Below, piece after piece: positions 37,583 to 46,724 of a DNA stretch of 64,000 nucleotides. Under the pieces are notes generated by a model. It made no database searches. It was not told the DNA's origin and worked only from the letters and a program-made list of their open reading frames with translations. Positions within the stretch are counted from its first letter, which is position 1. Every line of letters starts with the position of its first letter. Position numbers and translations under genes: made by a program. Source of the stretch: a marine actinobacterium PHSC20C1 (GTDB taxonomy: Bacteria > Actinomycetota > Actinomycetes > Actinomycetales > Microbacteriaceae); NCBI GenBank assembly GCA_000153145.1, contig CH672415.1:1035206-1099205 (forward strand), read 5' to 3'.

Positions 37583-39103
37583 TTAGTTCTTTGTGGTGAT
37601 GACCGGAAGTTGAACCGTTCCGGTGCGCACGCTTTCAACTGCCGTGTCGAACTCTTCGGTAATTCCGTCGCTGTTCTTGAAGGTGAGCAGGCTCACAACA
37701 ATGGCGACGACTACGTTGAGTGCGAATCCGGGAACGATTTCGTACATGACACCGGACAGCGCTGGGATGTTGCCCCAGATGACTACCGTGACGGCGCCGG
37801 CGATCATTCCGGCGATCGCGCCCATGCTGGTCAGCTTGCGCCAGAACAGCGAGAGAATCACGATAGGTCCGAATGCGGCTCCGAAGCCTGCCCACGCGTA
37901 GGCGACGAGGCTCAGGATTGACGAGTCCGGGTCCCACGCGAGGATGATCGCGATGACCGACACGATGAGGACACCCATGCGACCCAGGATGACCTGAGCC
38001 TTGGGAGTTGCTTCCTTCTTGGCGACGATCTTGAAGAGGTCTTCAACCAATGCCGATGACGAGACGATGAGCTGCGAGGAGATCGTGCTCATCACAGCGG
38101 CGAGCACTGCTGCAAGAACGAGTCCAGCGATCAGGGGGTGGAAGAAGATCTGTGCGAGTTCGAGGAACACGCGCTCAGGGTTCTCGAGCGAAAGCTCGGG
38201 GTGCTGCTGGAAGTACGCAACACCGATGAGGGCGGATGCCATTGCACCGAGTACGGAAACAATCATCCAAGTGATACCGATGCGGCGTCCGGCGACGGCG
38301 TCGCCTGGCGAGCGGAGTGCCATGAAGCGCACGAGGATGTGTGGCTGACCGAAGTAGCCGAGGCCCCATGCTGCTGCAGAGATCGCGGCAAGTACGGTTC
38401 CGCCGGTGAAGAGGCTGAACATGTCGATTTCGGTGTTTGCGGCGCGGATCGATTCGATGGTGTTGGCGACTCCACCGGTCTGCGTGATTCCGACGATCGG
38501 CACTGCGATGAGTGCGAGGAAGATCATGATGCCCTGCACGACGTCGGTGTAGGTTGCGCCGATGAATCCACCGAAGAGGGTGTAGAGAACGGTGACGCCA
38601 CCAACAACGAGCATTCCGATCCAGTATTCGGAGCCGAATGCGCTCTGGAAGAACACGCCACCGGCCACCATGCCGGAGGATACGTAGAAGGTGAAGAAGA
38701 CGAGGATGATGACGCCGGCGGTGATACGCAGTACGCGTGACTTGTCGCGAAGGCGGTTCTCGAAGAAGCTTGGGAGCGTGATCGAGTTCTTGGAGACCTC
38801 GGTGTAGGCACGCAGTCGTGGTGCTACAAATTTCCAGTTGAGCCAAGCACCGATGGTGAGGCCAATTGCGATCCAGCCTTGGAAGAGGCCGCCGATGTAG
38901 AAGGCGCCGGGGAGACCGAGAAGGAGCCAACCTGACATGTCGGATGCTCCGGCGCTGAGCGCTGCGACTCCGGGGCTGAGTTTGCGGCCGGCGAGCATGT
39001 AGTCGTCAAGGTTTGTTGTTCGCTTGTACGCCCACCAACCGATACCAAGCATTGCGGCCAAATAAATGACCATTGCGATAATTTGGAAGAACTGATCGTT
39101 CAT
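37583..39103 (-). CDS. putP: sodium/proline symporter PutP
   Basis: A 506-residue solute:sodium symporter with about 13 helices. The early region TTNLDDYMLAGRKLSPGVAALSAGASDMSGW and later segments match PutP, which imports proline with sodium. The ATG 39103 has an AAAGGCG site and fits the family start; an upstream extension of 7 residues is less likely. No proline-oxidation genes are adjacent, so osmotic or nutritional use cannot be decided. An imperfect inverted repeat lies just upstream. Confidence 0.93.
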   Translation of the reverse strand: MNDQFFQIIAMVIYLAAMLGIGWWAYKRTTNLDDYMLAGRKLSPGVAALSAGASDMSGWLLLGLPGAFYIGGLFQGWIAIGLTIGAWLNWKFVAPRLRAYTEVSKNSITLPSFFENRLRDKSRVLRITAGVIILVFFTFYVSSGMVAGGVFFQSAFGSEYWIGMLVVGGVTVLYTLFGGFIGATYTDVVQGIMIFLALIAVPIVGITQTGGVANTIESIRAANTEIDMFSLFTGGTVLAAISAAAWGLGYFGQPHILVRFMALRSPGDAVAGRRIGITWMIVSVLGAMASALIGVAYFQQHPELSLENPERVFLELAQIFFHPLIAGLVLAAVLAAVMSTISSQLIVSSSALVEDLFKIVAKKEATPKAQVILGRMGVLIVSVIAIILAWDPDSSILSLVAYAWAGFGAAFGPIVILSLFWRKLTSMGAIAGMIAGAVTVVIWGNIPALSGVMYEIVPGFALNVVVAIVVSLLTFKNSDGITEEFDTAVESVRTGTVQLPVITTKN

Positions 39104-39133
39104 AGTGTCGCCTTTCTTATGCACGTCCGTGGG

Positions 39134-39168
39134 CTAAGCCTGTCTACCTTGCCAGACAAAAGGTTTAG
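39134..39168. promoter_or_regulatory. imperfect inverted repeat upstream of putP
   Basis: CTAAGCCTGTCT and AGACAAAAGGTTTAG form an imperfect inverted repeat (CTAAnCC...GGnTTAG) 31-65 bases before the putP start. It could be an operator or a leader hairpin. No regulator is adjacent. Confidence 0.3.
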
Positions 39169-39349
39169 GAACAATCTGAGCGCCCACCGCTGAAACATCA
39201 GTTCTACTTAACTATTCGATACTGATCGCAGCAATACCGCAATTATCCTGCGTTTCTGCACATTCCTTGCGAACCTTGCAGGTAATTGCCAGCTTTTGAG
39301 GGTGTTGCGCACAGGCAATTTGTGGCGCTTTTTCACGGAATTTTTCGGC

Positions 39350-40654
39350 TCAGGCCGTGCGAGATTGAGATGCTTGCTTCCAGCCACGCTCACTTTCGAC
39401 GACGCGACCGTCGAGTTCTAGTAGGCCGAGGTGGGCACGCACGGTCGCGAGCGCGAGCCCGCTCCGCGAGGCAATGTCGTCTGCGGTGCGGGCGCTGCGG
39501 ACGCTGAGTGCGTCGAGGAGGCGGGTCGTTTCGGTGCTGGGAGGGCTGTCAGCATCCACTTTTGGGGCCGAGGACTCCGGGGGTAGGTTCGTGGGTGGTT
39601 GGGACTCCGGGGTGGTCATCGTGGCGTCTGTCTCCGGCGCACGGTCTAGAGGTGCGAGTTCCGCCATCTGGTCGGGATTGGTTACGCACACGGCGTCGTA
39701 ATCGCGAATGAGGCGGTGACACCCTGCAGAGGCCGCGCTAGTGACTGGACCGGGCACTGCTCCTAGCGGTCGCCCGAGGGCCGCTGCGTGGCCGGCGGTA
39801 TTGAGCGAACCGGAGCGCCAGCCCGCTTCGAGCACAATGGTGGCGATGCTCGCTGCGGCGATGAGCCTGTTTCGTTGCAAGAATCTCCATTTGGTCGGCG
39901 GTGACCCGCACGGTAGTTCGGAGATCACCGCACCGTTTTCGACGATGCGGGAGAGAAGGCTGTCGTGGCCGCTCGGGTAGAAGCGGTCTACTCCCCCGGC
40001 TAGAAAAGCGACCGTCAGGCCGTGGCTTGCGAGGGCCGCTCGGTGAGCCATTCCGTCAATGCCGTAGGCGGCACCGGAGACGATCGTGTAGCCGCGATCT
40101 ACGAGACCTGCGGATGCTTCCATAGTGATGTGCTCGCCGTAGCCCGTGGCGGCGCGGGCTCCGACGAGTGCGATCCCATCGACGATTCCGGCGAGTGCAG
40201 CATCGGTGCCGCGCACCCACAGCGCGGATGGTGCGTGCCAGTCGAGGTCGTGGAGGCGTTCAGGCCAGAGTGAATCGTCGGGGATCAGCAGCCGCGAACC
40301 GAAACGCGCAGCTTGACGTAGTGCGATGAGCGCGGTGTCTGACTTGAGCCGCGGCATCCAGCGGTCGATTGCTTGACGCATGTCGTCGCCGGATACAGGG
40401 TCACCGTCCGCAGACAGCTCGGTGGCGAATTGTTCGGCATCCCAGTGCTCAACAACAGCAGTGAGCGATCGGGCTGAGCCGAGTTGCTGGATAGCGCGAC
40501 CCGCGAGTCGGTCCCCTGGTTCGGCGAGCCCACTCCAAGTTGCGCGCGCAAATCGGTTTTCGATGGAGGCGCGATCGAGGTTGCCCCCGCCGTCAACGCT
40601 GACTGCCCTGACAAGGGTGGCGATTTCTGATTCTTTGAGTCCAAACATGCTCAC
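39350..40654 (-). CDS. dprA: DNA-processing protein DprA
   Basis: The recombination mediator that loads RecA on incoming single strands. The Rossmann-like core reads SGAAYGIDGMAHRAALASHG, AGGVDRFYPSGH and PTKWRFLQRNRLIAAAS, and a C-terminal winged-helix domain (about 375-434) is present. The start is GTG 40654, overlapping the comM stop (GTGA), or ATG 40648; the longer ATG-started frame with 79 arginine-rich residues is rejected. It lies in the usual order yraN-comM-dprA, but xerC is separated by four other genes. Confidence 0.95.
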   Translation of the reverse strand: MSMFGLKESEIATLVRAVSVDGGGNLDRASIENRFARATWSGLAEPGDRLAGRAIQQLGSARSLTAVVEHWDAEQFATELSADGDPVSGDDMRQAIDRWMPRLKSDTALIALRQAARFGSRLLIPDDSLWPERLHDLDWHAPSALWVRGTDAALAGIVDGIALVGARAATGYGEHITMEASAGLVDRGYTIVSGAAYGIDGMAHRAALASHGLTVAFLAGGVDRFYPSGHDSLLSRIVENGAVISELPCGSPPTKWRFLQRNRLIAAASIATIVLEAGWRSGSLNTAGHAAALGRPLGAVPGPVTSAASAGCHRLIRDYDAVCVTNPDQMAELAPLDRAPETDATMTTPESQPPTNLPPESSAPKVDADSPPSTETTRLLDALSVRSARTADDIASRSGLALATVRAHLGLLELDGRVVESERGWKQASQSRTA

Positions 40655-42186
40655 TGTGACATTGCCTTTCGTAGATACAGTGCCTGACCGACGTGGGTGT
40701 CGTCGGGTCGGGTGTCGTCGGCGAGGTCCGCAAGCGACCAGGCGACGCGGAGCACGCGGTCGTAGCCGCGCATGGTGATTCCACCGCGTTCGAGGGCACG
40801 ATCGAGACCGGCCGTGACTTTCGGGGCGAGCCGCAATTCGCGGCCACGCAGAAACGATCCCGGTACGTGCGAGTTGAGTCGCCACGGCGTTGCTGCAAGT
40901 CGGGCCCGAGCGCGGTCGCGGGCCGCAGTGACAGTGGCGCGGGCATCCGCTGTCGACAACGTTGGTCGCTCACCTGCCAGTCGCAACTGGGCACTCGTGA
41001 TGCGCTCAACCCGGAACTGGATATCAATGCGGTCGAGTAGTGGGCCCGAGAGCCGAGCGAGGTAACGGCGGCGGCTGTTTGGCGGACACGTGCATTCGCT
41101 GTCTCGTGCGCCCCACTGACCGCAGGGGCACGGGTTCGCAGCCATTACGAGTTGAAAGCGACCGGGAAAGTGGGCGACGGCGTTAGCGCGATGGATGCTA
41201 ATGACGCCCGATTCGAGAGGCTGCCGAAGCGCGTCCAAGGCTGCTGGCGCGAACTCGGGTGCTTCGTCGAGAAAGAGCACTCCGTCGGAGGCACGGGCGG
41301 CAGCACCCGGACGAATCTGCGTGCTGCCGCCTCCTACGAGCGCCGCGGCCGTCGCCGTGTGGTGTGGCGCTTCGAGCGGTGGTCGAGTGGTGAGGTTGCT
41401 GCCAACGGGGAGCCCGGCGAGCGAACGAATAGAGGAAACTTCGAGGGCTGCTTGGGGATCAAGGTCAGGAAGCAGCCCAGGTAGTCGCGCGGCGAGCATA
41501 GTTTTGCCCGCGCCGGGAGGCCCGAGCAAGAACACATGGTGGCCGCCTGCTGCCGCGACGAGCATTGCGTCGATCGCATCACTGCCGCCGATCATGTCGC
41601 TGAGGTCGCCAGAGTCTGTCGGCACCGCCGCAGCAACCGGCCGGGTAATGATCTCGACTGGCTCGGGTTCGAACTCGCCTCCGTGCCAGATGGCGGCATC
41701 TCTGAGAGAGGGAACCGCAATCACCCGCATATCGGGGACGAGCGCCGCTTCGTCTGCATTGCCGCTGGGCACCATGACGGTCGTAAACCCAGCACGGGAC
41801 GCCGCGAGCACGGCAGGAAGCACCCCATTCACCGGGCGAAGGCGCCCGTCGAGCCCGAGCTCACCGATATGGAGAACACGGTCAATGGACTCCGCCGAGA
41901 CGGTGCCGGAGGCGGCGAGCGCCGCGAGCGCTATTCCGAGGTCGAAGCCTGAGCCGTGTTTGGGAAGGGCGGCAGGAGACAAATTGACGGTGATTTTGCG
42001 GTTCGGTAGCCCGCATCCGGAATTCGTTGCTGCTGCACGAACGCGGTCTTTCGCTTCGCCGAGCGCGGTATCCGGCAGACCGATGAGTACGAATCCGGGA
42101 AGGTTGTTTGAGAGGTCAGCTTCTATTTCGACAATTGCGCCCTCAAGCCCGAGCAATGAGACTGCATACGTTCGGCCGATGGCCAT
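40651..42186 (-). CDS. YifB/ComM family AAA+ ATPase (Mg-chelatase-like)
   Basis: A 511-residue protein with an N-terminal Lon-protease-like fold, a central AAA+ domain with Walker A GPPGAGKT and Walker B VLFLDEAPEF, and a C-terminal Mg_chelatase_C domain. In competent bacteria ComM promotes branch migration during natural transformation; in other bacteria it stays associated with dprA and yraN. Length is normal. It overlaps the dprA start and follows yraN by 10 bases. Confidence 0.93.
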   Translation of the reverse strand: MAIGRTYAVSLLGLEGAIVEIEADLSNNLPGFVLIGLPDTALGEAKDRVRAAATNSGCGLPNRKITVNLSPAALPKHGSGFDLGIALAALAASGTVSAESIDRVLHIGELGLDGRLRPVNGVLPAVLAASRAGFTTVMVPSGNADEAALVPDMRVIAVPSLRDAAIWHGGEFEPEPVEIITRPVAAAVPTDSGDLSDMIGGSDAIDAMLVAAAGGHHVFLLGPPGAGKTMLAARLPGLLPDLDPQAALEVSSIRSLAGLPVGSNLTTRPPLEAPHHTATAAALVGGGSTQIRPGAAARASDGVLFLDEAPEFAPAALDALRQPLESGVISIHRANAVAHFPGRFQLVMAANPCPCGQWGARDSECTCPPNSRRRYLARLSGPLLDRIDIQFRVERITSAQLRLAGERPTLSTADARATVTAARDRARARLAATPWRLNSHVPGSFLRGRELRLAPKVTAGLDRALERGGITMRGYDRVLRVAWSLADLADDTRPDDTHVGQALYLRKAMSQ

Positions 42187-42196
42187 CAGCGTGCGC

Positions 42197-42553
42197 TCAC
42201 GAGATGCGCTTCAAGTGCTCGATCTCGACGGCACCACGAGAAGGCACGATCACGGCGATCGCGTCGATACGAACTGTTGCTCCCGAGCCTGGATGCGCGT
42301 CGCACCACACTGCCGCCAGGCGCCGTAATCGGGCGACCTTCGTTGCCGTGATCGACTCGAACGGATGCCCAAACAGCACACTCGATCGAGTCTTCACCTC
42401 GACAAAGACGACGTCATCTTGGTCGCGCGCGACGATGTCGAGTTCACCCTGAGAGCACCGCCAGTTTCGGTCAAGAATTTCGAGCCCTGCGCTGATCAGA
42501 TGGTCGGTCGCGAGTTCTTCGCCCCGTGCACCCAGTACGTCTTTTGCTGCCAT
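42197..42553 (-). CDS. yraN: YraN family (UPF0102) protein
   Basis: A 118-residue protein of the UPF0102 family, with the nuclease-like motif pattern GELDIVARDQDDVVFVEVK, including the D-E-x-K positions of a PD-(D/E)XK fold. The family is found next to comM, dprA and rnhB and is likely a DNA-processing nuclease or structural relative, but its role is unproven. It is the first gene of the comM-dprA transcript and is divergent from the GNAT gene. Confidence 0.92.
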   Translation of the reverse strand: MAAKDVLGARGEELATDHLISAGLEILDRNWRCSQGELDIVARDQDDVVFVEVKTRSSVLFGHPFESITATKVARLRRLAAVWCDAHPGSGATVRIDAIAVIVPSRGAVEIEHLKRIS

Positions 42554-42702
42554 GACTCAAGAGTGCGGCGAGTGCTACGTGCCGAAACCTCTGCACGAGA
42601 GGTTGGCGCACTGGGGCGCTAAAGGACGTGATGGTGAGGAGTGGAGTCCGACCATCGCCGCAGACCCTTTTGACGAGCGCGTTGACGCGGTATCGTGCCC
42701 GT

Positions 42703-43227
42703 ATGACACGCGGTGCCGATCTACGAGTGTGGCTCGAGCGGTGGCAGGTTGAAGACCTCCCGGTGCTCGAGCGAAGCAATACCCCCGAGATGACCGTATT
42801 CCTCGGCGGACCTGAAAGCGATCAGCAGATAGTCACGCGTCATGCGAAGTTTTTGCACCTGTGGGAAACGGGCGAGGCACGAATGTTCCGCATACGGTCA
42901 TCCGCTGCGACAGAGCCGGTCGGTTCAGTGGGTTACTGGAAAAAGCAGTGGCGCGACAGGGACGTCTATGAAACCGGATGGAGCGTTCACACTGCTCATC
43001 AGGGCCACGGAATCGCTGCCCGCGCGCTCGGGGAGTGTCTCCAGTTCGCGGCAGATAACGGTGAGCGGGAGCACGTCTTCGCATTCCCTCGCACCGACAA
43101 CGCGGCATCCAACGCACTCTGTGCCCACACCGGCTTCACACTCGCGGGCGAAGCCGACTTCGAGTATCCCAAGGGTCACCCCATCCGCGTTAATGAGTGG
43201 ATGTTCGAGCTCTCCACGCTGCGTTAG
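42703..43227 (+). CDS. GNAT family N-acetyltransferase
   Basis: A 174-residue GNAT enzyme of the RimJ/RimL type. The acetyl-CoA motif HTAHQGHGIAARALGECLQF holds the R/Q-x-x-G-x-G/A loop, and the C-terminal RTDNAASNALCAHTGFTL is the usual asparagine-containing end. The start ATG 42703 is chosen because the domain begins just after it; the longer frame is not family-like. The substrate (a protein N-terminus or small molecule) is unknown. It stands in an accessory stretch between yraN and lysE. Confidence 0.85.
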   Translation: MTRGADLRVWLERWQVEDLPVLERSNTPEMTVFLGGPESDQQIVTRHAKFLHLWETGEARMFRIRSSAATEPVGSVGYWKKQWRDRDVYETGWSVHTAHQGHGIAARALGECLQFAADNGEREHVFAFPRTDNAASNALCAHTGFTLAGEADFEYPKGHPIRVNEWMFELSTLR

Positions 43228-43248
43228 ATCAGCGTCGCGCAGTCCCCG

Positions 43249-43869
43249 CTATTCGAACAGCCCAGCCACGAGACTCGCGGCCAGCACGACCATGATCACG
43301 GCGATCACAATGTCGAGCACGCGCCACGCCATCGGCTTGGCGAACAGCGGACGCAAGTACCGACTGCCGTAGCCAATCGCCGCAAACCAGACGACACTGC
43401 CCAGACACGCTCCCAGCGCGAACCACCAGCGGTCGCCACCATACGTTCCGCCAATGGAACCCAGCAGCAGGACGGTATCGATGTACACGTGCGGGTTGAG
43501 CCAGGTGAGCGCGAACGCCGTCGAAAGGGCGGCCGCAAGCGTCAGGCCGGTGCCACCCGCGTTTGCGGTGAGCGCGTGGGGCCGCGCTGCCCGGCGAATC
43601 GACAGGAAAGCGTATACAAGCAAGAAGAGTGCGCCACCGATGCGCGCCACTACGAGCAACCAGCCAGCCTGTTGGATGAGAGCCCCAAGCCCCGCAATTC
43701 CGGCCAAAATGAGAACGATGTCAGAGAGCGTGCACACCAGCACAACGGCAGTGACATGCTCCCGACGTAGACCCTGACGTAGTACGAACGCATTCTGGGC
43801 ACCGATCGCGATAATCAACGACAGACCGAAGCCAAATCCGGCGAGCACGATGGTGACGATCAAGGGCAT
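43249..43869 (-). CDS. LysE/ArgO family amino acid exporter
   Basis: A 206-residue protein with six transmembrane helices. The first helix carries IIAIGAQNAFVLRQGLRREH, which matches the G-A-Q-N/G-x-x-x-x-R signature of the LysE superfamily. These proteins export basic amino acids such as lysine or arginine; the exact substrate is not shown. No LysG/ArgP regulator is adjacent. It is divergent from the oxidase remnant with 28 bases between the starts. Confidence 0.9.
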   Translation of the reverse strand: MPLIVTIVLAGFGFGLSLIIAIGAQNAFVLRQGLRREHVTAVVLVCTLSDIVLILAGIAGLGALIQQAGWLLVVARIGGALFLLVYAFLSIRRAARPHALTANAGGTGLTLAAALSTAFALTWLNPHVYIDTVLLLGSIGGTYGGDRWWFALGACLGSVVWFAAIGYGSRYLRPLFAKPMAWRVLDIVIAVIMVVLAASLVAGLFE

Positions 43870-43897
43870 GAGATGACTCTAGGGGCACAATAGGGGG

Positions 43898-44913
43898 ATG
43901 CCGGACACGTCACTGCATGATCGCAGCGAAGTCGTTCACGCCCTGCGCACGGTTGTCGGCGGCGAGGTCGACGACAGTACTCGTCGCCGCGCTGAATTCT
44001 CTAGTGATGCTTCCAATTACCGTGTTGTGCCTCAGGTGGTCGTGTTCCCTCGCGATACCGACGATGTACTCGCAGCGTTGGCGGTGAGCCGCGAAACTGG
44101 CATCCCTGTCACCTCTCGCGGTGGCGGCACCTCCATTGCGGGCAACGCTATCGGCACAGGAATCGTTCTCGACTTCTCTCGTCACCTCAATCAGATCATT
44201 GAGATCGATCCGGATGCTCGTACCGCCCGGGTGCAGCCCGGTACCGTCTTGGCGACCCTGCAATCCGCCGCGCAGCCTCACGGTTTACGTTTCGGCCCTG
44301 ACCCCTCGACGTCGTTGACGGCACCAGCAAGCAGGCCACTGCTGCCGACGAACCGGCCATGGTTGGTGGCCTCGTCAGCGAGTTCGCACGCTATGTCGAC
44401 CGCGGCATCCCGATTGTCGGTATCGAACCGTCGTGCACTGCTGTGCTGCGCTCTGATCTCACCGAACTGCTCCCCGGCAGCGCGCAAGCCGCAGCCGTCG
44501 CCGGCTCAACTTTCACCCTTTCGGAGCTATTGACCGCACCGGTGCCGCTGGGGCCCAGCAATTGGCAACCGCCGAACCTCAGAGGCGAAAATTTTGTCGT
44601 TCAGCCCCACTGCCACCAGCACGCGGTCATGGGGTTTGAAGCCGATCGCGCGCTCCTGAAGCGCACCGAGGCAACTGTCACCGTGATCAATGGATGCTGC
44701 GGCCTCGCCGGAAACTTCGGCATGGAGAAAGGTCACTATGACGTTTCTGTCGCTATTGCCGAGAATGGCATCCTGCCTGCCCTCAGAAGCGCGGAATCCT
44801 CGAGCACTCTGCTTGCCGATGGCTTCTCGTGCCGCACTCAGGCGTCACAGCTTGCGAATGTAAAAGGCAAGCATCTTGCAGAGGTTCTCGCCGCGTCGCT
44901 ACCCGAGCGGTAA
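43898..44913 (+). pseudogene. remnant of FAD-linked oxidase / Fe-S (CCG-domain) protein, internally deleted
   Basis: The first part (43898 to about 44310) encodes the N-terminal FAD_binding_4 region, including TSRGGGTSIAGNAIG and GLRFGPDPST. After that motif the frame changes and sequence (from about 44305) encodes the C-terminal CCG domain of the same family, with IVGIEPSC, HCHQHAVMG and NGCCGLAGNFGMEKGH, ending in a stop at 44913. In intact GlcD/CCG oxidases of 900-1000 residues the missing middle would hold the rest of the FAD domain and the Fe-S sites. About 600 residues are lost and the two ends are out of frame. It should be non-functional. Confidence 0.85.
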
Positions 44914-44917
44914 GCAA

Positions 44918-45241
44918 CTATTCGTCGAGTGCGAGTTCCTTGGGCAGTTCAAGATCCTTGGCACTGAGTTCTTCGATGTTGACGTCCTTGAAGGTCAGTA
45001 CGCGCACACTCTTGACGAAGCGGTCGGATCGGTAAACATCCCACACCCAGACATCCGTCATCGAAAGCTCGAAGTAGAAGTCGTGCTCCGTATCGCGGCG
45101 CACCAAATCGACCTCATTCGCGAGGTAGAACCGACGCTCCGTTTCAATCACAAAACGGAACTGGCTCACCACATCGCGGTACTCGCGGTACAGCGCTAGC
45201 TCGACCTCGCGGTCGTAGTCTTCAAACTCGTCTTCATCCAT
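44918..45241 (-). CDS. DUF2469 family protein
   Basis: A 107-residue acidic protein of the actinobacterial DUF2469 family. It starts with DEDEFEDYDREVELALYREYRD and contains FYLANEVDLVRRDTEHDFYFEL and WVWDVYRSDRFVKSV, matching the family throughout. It lies just downstream of rnhB on the same strand, as in most actinobacteria. The function is unknown; the conserved placement suggests a link with DNA or RNA metabolism. It is separated from yraN here by an accessory island. Confidence 0.9.
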   Translation of the reverse strand: MDEDEFEDYDREVELALYREYRDVVSQFRFVIETERRFYLANEVDLVRRDTEHDFYFELSMTDVWVWDVYRSDRFVKSVRVLTFKDVNIEELSAKDLELPKELALDE

Positions 45242-45263
45242 GCTGTCTTCATTCTAGGCGGCA

Positions 45264-45899
45264 CTACCGCAACCATGTGTGCCGATGAAGTTCGGTTGCT
45301 CCGAGCTGACGAATCGCATCAAAATGCGCCGCAGAACCGTACCCTTTGTTGCTCGGCCAGTGATAGCCGGGATACTCGCCATCTGCCTCGATCATCAGCC
45401 GGTCGCGTTGCACCTTCGCCACGACGGATGCCGCAGCAACCGACACACAGTCGCGGTCTGCCTTCACTCTGGTGTGCACACGTGGAGCAACGCTCAGGGC
45501 GCCGGAGAGCCAGTCGGTGGAGCCGTCGAGCAGCACCACGCTCGCCATCACGTCAACACCCGCCTCATGAAGCTGAATGAGCGCGCGTTTGCCCGCGAGC
45601 CCGAGGGCTGCGGTGATTCCGATGGAATCGACTTCAGTGGCATCCGCATAGCCGACTGCGGAAAGCGGGGCCCACTCGAGGGTGAGCGGTTCGAGAAGCT
45701 CTCGTCGCTTCTGGCTCAGCATCTTGGAGTCACGCAGTCCAATGGGCCAGGCGCCGTGCGCGGGAGTCATCGCGGTCATCCCGACTCCGACCGGACCGGC
45801 GATCGCTCCCCTGCCCACTTCGTCGCAACCGATAACAGTACGCGCGCCCGCGCTAAAAAGCTCGAGCTCAATATCGTTGCTCGGGTCAGCTACAGCCAC
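45264..45899 (-). CDS. rnhB: ribonuclease HII
   Basis: RNase HII, cutting the RNA of RNA-DNA hybrids, including single ribonucleotides. The G-R-G signature VIGCDEVGRGAIAGPV has Asp26 and Glu27, and the DSKMLSQKRRE and VVAKVQRDRLM regions supply the remaining catalytic residues. Length 211 is normal. It follows lepB by three bases and is followed by DUF2469, the usual order rplS-lepB-rnhB-DUF2469. Confidence 0.96.
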   Translation of the reverse strand: MAVADPSNDIELELFSAGARTVIGCDEVGRGAIAGPVGVGMTAMTPAHGAWPIGLRDSKMLSQKRRELLEPLTLEWAPLSAVGYADATEVDSIGITAALGLAGKRALIQLHEAGVDVMASVVLLDGSTDWLSGALSVAPRVHTRVKADRDCVSVAAASVVAKVQRDRLMIEADGEYPGYHWPSNKGYGSAAHFDAIRQLGATELHRHTWLR

Positions 45900-45902
45900 C
45901 GT

Positions 45903-46658
45903 CTATTCAGCGTTCTGCGTGACCCGCTGAAAAGTAGTCGGGTAGTTGTCAAGAAGGCTCCACCGTTCGGTGGGCCAGCTGATGAGAAATGCGCGCCCGA
46001 CGACCGAACCGATCTTCACGAAACCGCCAGTGGGGTCATCGCGGTGCGCGGCAGAGTCTGCTGAGTTGTAGCGATTGTCACCCATGACCCAGATGGAGTC
46101 CTCGGGAACTGTGACCGAGAAATCGTCCGGGGTCGCTTTGGTGACAGCATCAGGTAGCACAATATAGGGCTCTTCAAGAGGGATGCCATTGACGATCAGT
46201 TGCCCAAACTCATTGCAGCACTCCACAGTGTCACCGGGGAGTCCAATGACACGCTTGATGAGGTGATTGCTGCTGTCAGGAGCACTGAGTCCGACAAACG
46301 CGAGCACACCATCAACCGCACCGACAAACCAGTTCTGCGGTTCGTTCGAGATCGAGGGAAGCCACCCGCCTGGATCAGTGAAGACGACGACGTCGCCGTG
46401 CGAGATTGGGTACAGCACCGGCTCAAGCTGATTGACCAGAATGCGGTCTTCAATCTGGAGCGTGTTCTCCATCGACGACGACGGAATGTAGAACGAACGC
46501 ACCAGGAAAGTCTTGATCAAGAAGGAGATCAAGATCGCCGCGACGAAGATGATCAGCAGATCGCGCAGGAAAAGTTTCCACCCGCCGCCCTTCTTGGCGG
46601 CATCGCGACGATGACCACGGCTCGCTGGCAGCGTGTCTTCAACAGATTCGTTTGTCAT
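45903..46658 (-). CDS. lepB: signal peptidase I
   Basis: The membrane peptidase that removes signal peptides. One N-terminal helix (about 30-53), then the catalytic region with nucleophile Ser62 in IPSSSMENT, Lys135 in LIKRVIGLPGDT and the box E motif GDNRYNSADS. Length 251. Its ATG lies six bases after a perfect 15-bp hairpin that separates it from rplS, and part of the likely ribosome site is inside that stem. Confidence 0.96.
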   Translation of the reverse strand: MTNESVEDTLPASRGHRRDAAKKGGGWKLFLRDLLIIFVAAILISFLIKTFLVRSFYIPSSSMENTLQIEDRILVNQLEPVLYPISHGDVVVFTDPGGWLPSISNEPQNWFVGAVDGVLAFVGLSAPDSSNHLIKRVIGLPGDTVECCNEFGQLIVNGIPLEEPYIVLPDAVTKATPDDFSVTVPEDSIWVMGDNRYNSADSAAHRDDPTGGFVKIGSVVGRAFLISWPTERWSLLDNYPTTFQRVTQNAE

Positions 46659-46664
46659 TTAACC

Positions 46665-46705
46665 CCAATAGCTCCCAGCAAGCATATGTCGCTGGGAGCT
46701 ATTGG
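46665..46705 (-). promoter_or_regulatory. 15-bp perfect hairpin between rplS and lepB
   Basis: CCAATAGCTCCCAGC (46665-46679) and GCTGGGAGCTATTGG (46691-46705) pair fully around an 11-base loop. No U-run follows. The stem ends six bases before the lepB ATG and includes half of the GGGG that could serve as its ribosome site, so it may act as an attenuator or translation block. Confidence 0.6.
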
Positions 46706-46724
46706 TTTGTGAATTGCGAACGTG

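Noticed and set aside
41195..42328. A 377-codon plus-strand frame opposite comM
   Set aside because: It mirrors the AAA+ gene, is rich in Ser, Ala and Arg as antisense frames are, and has no recognisable domain.
45279..46064. A 261-codon plus-strand frame opposite rnhB and lepB
   Set aside because: It lies entirely over two well-supported genes and has no family signature.
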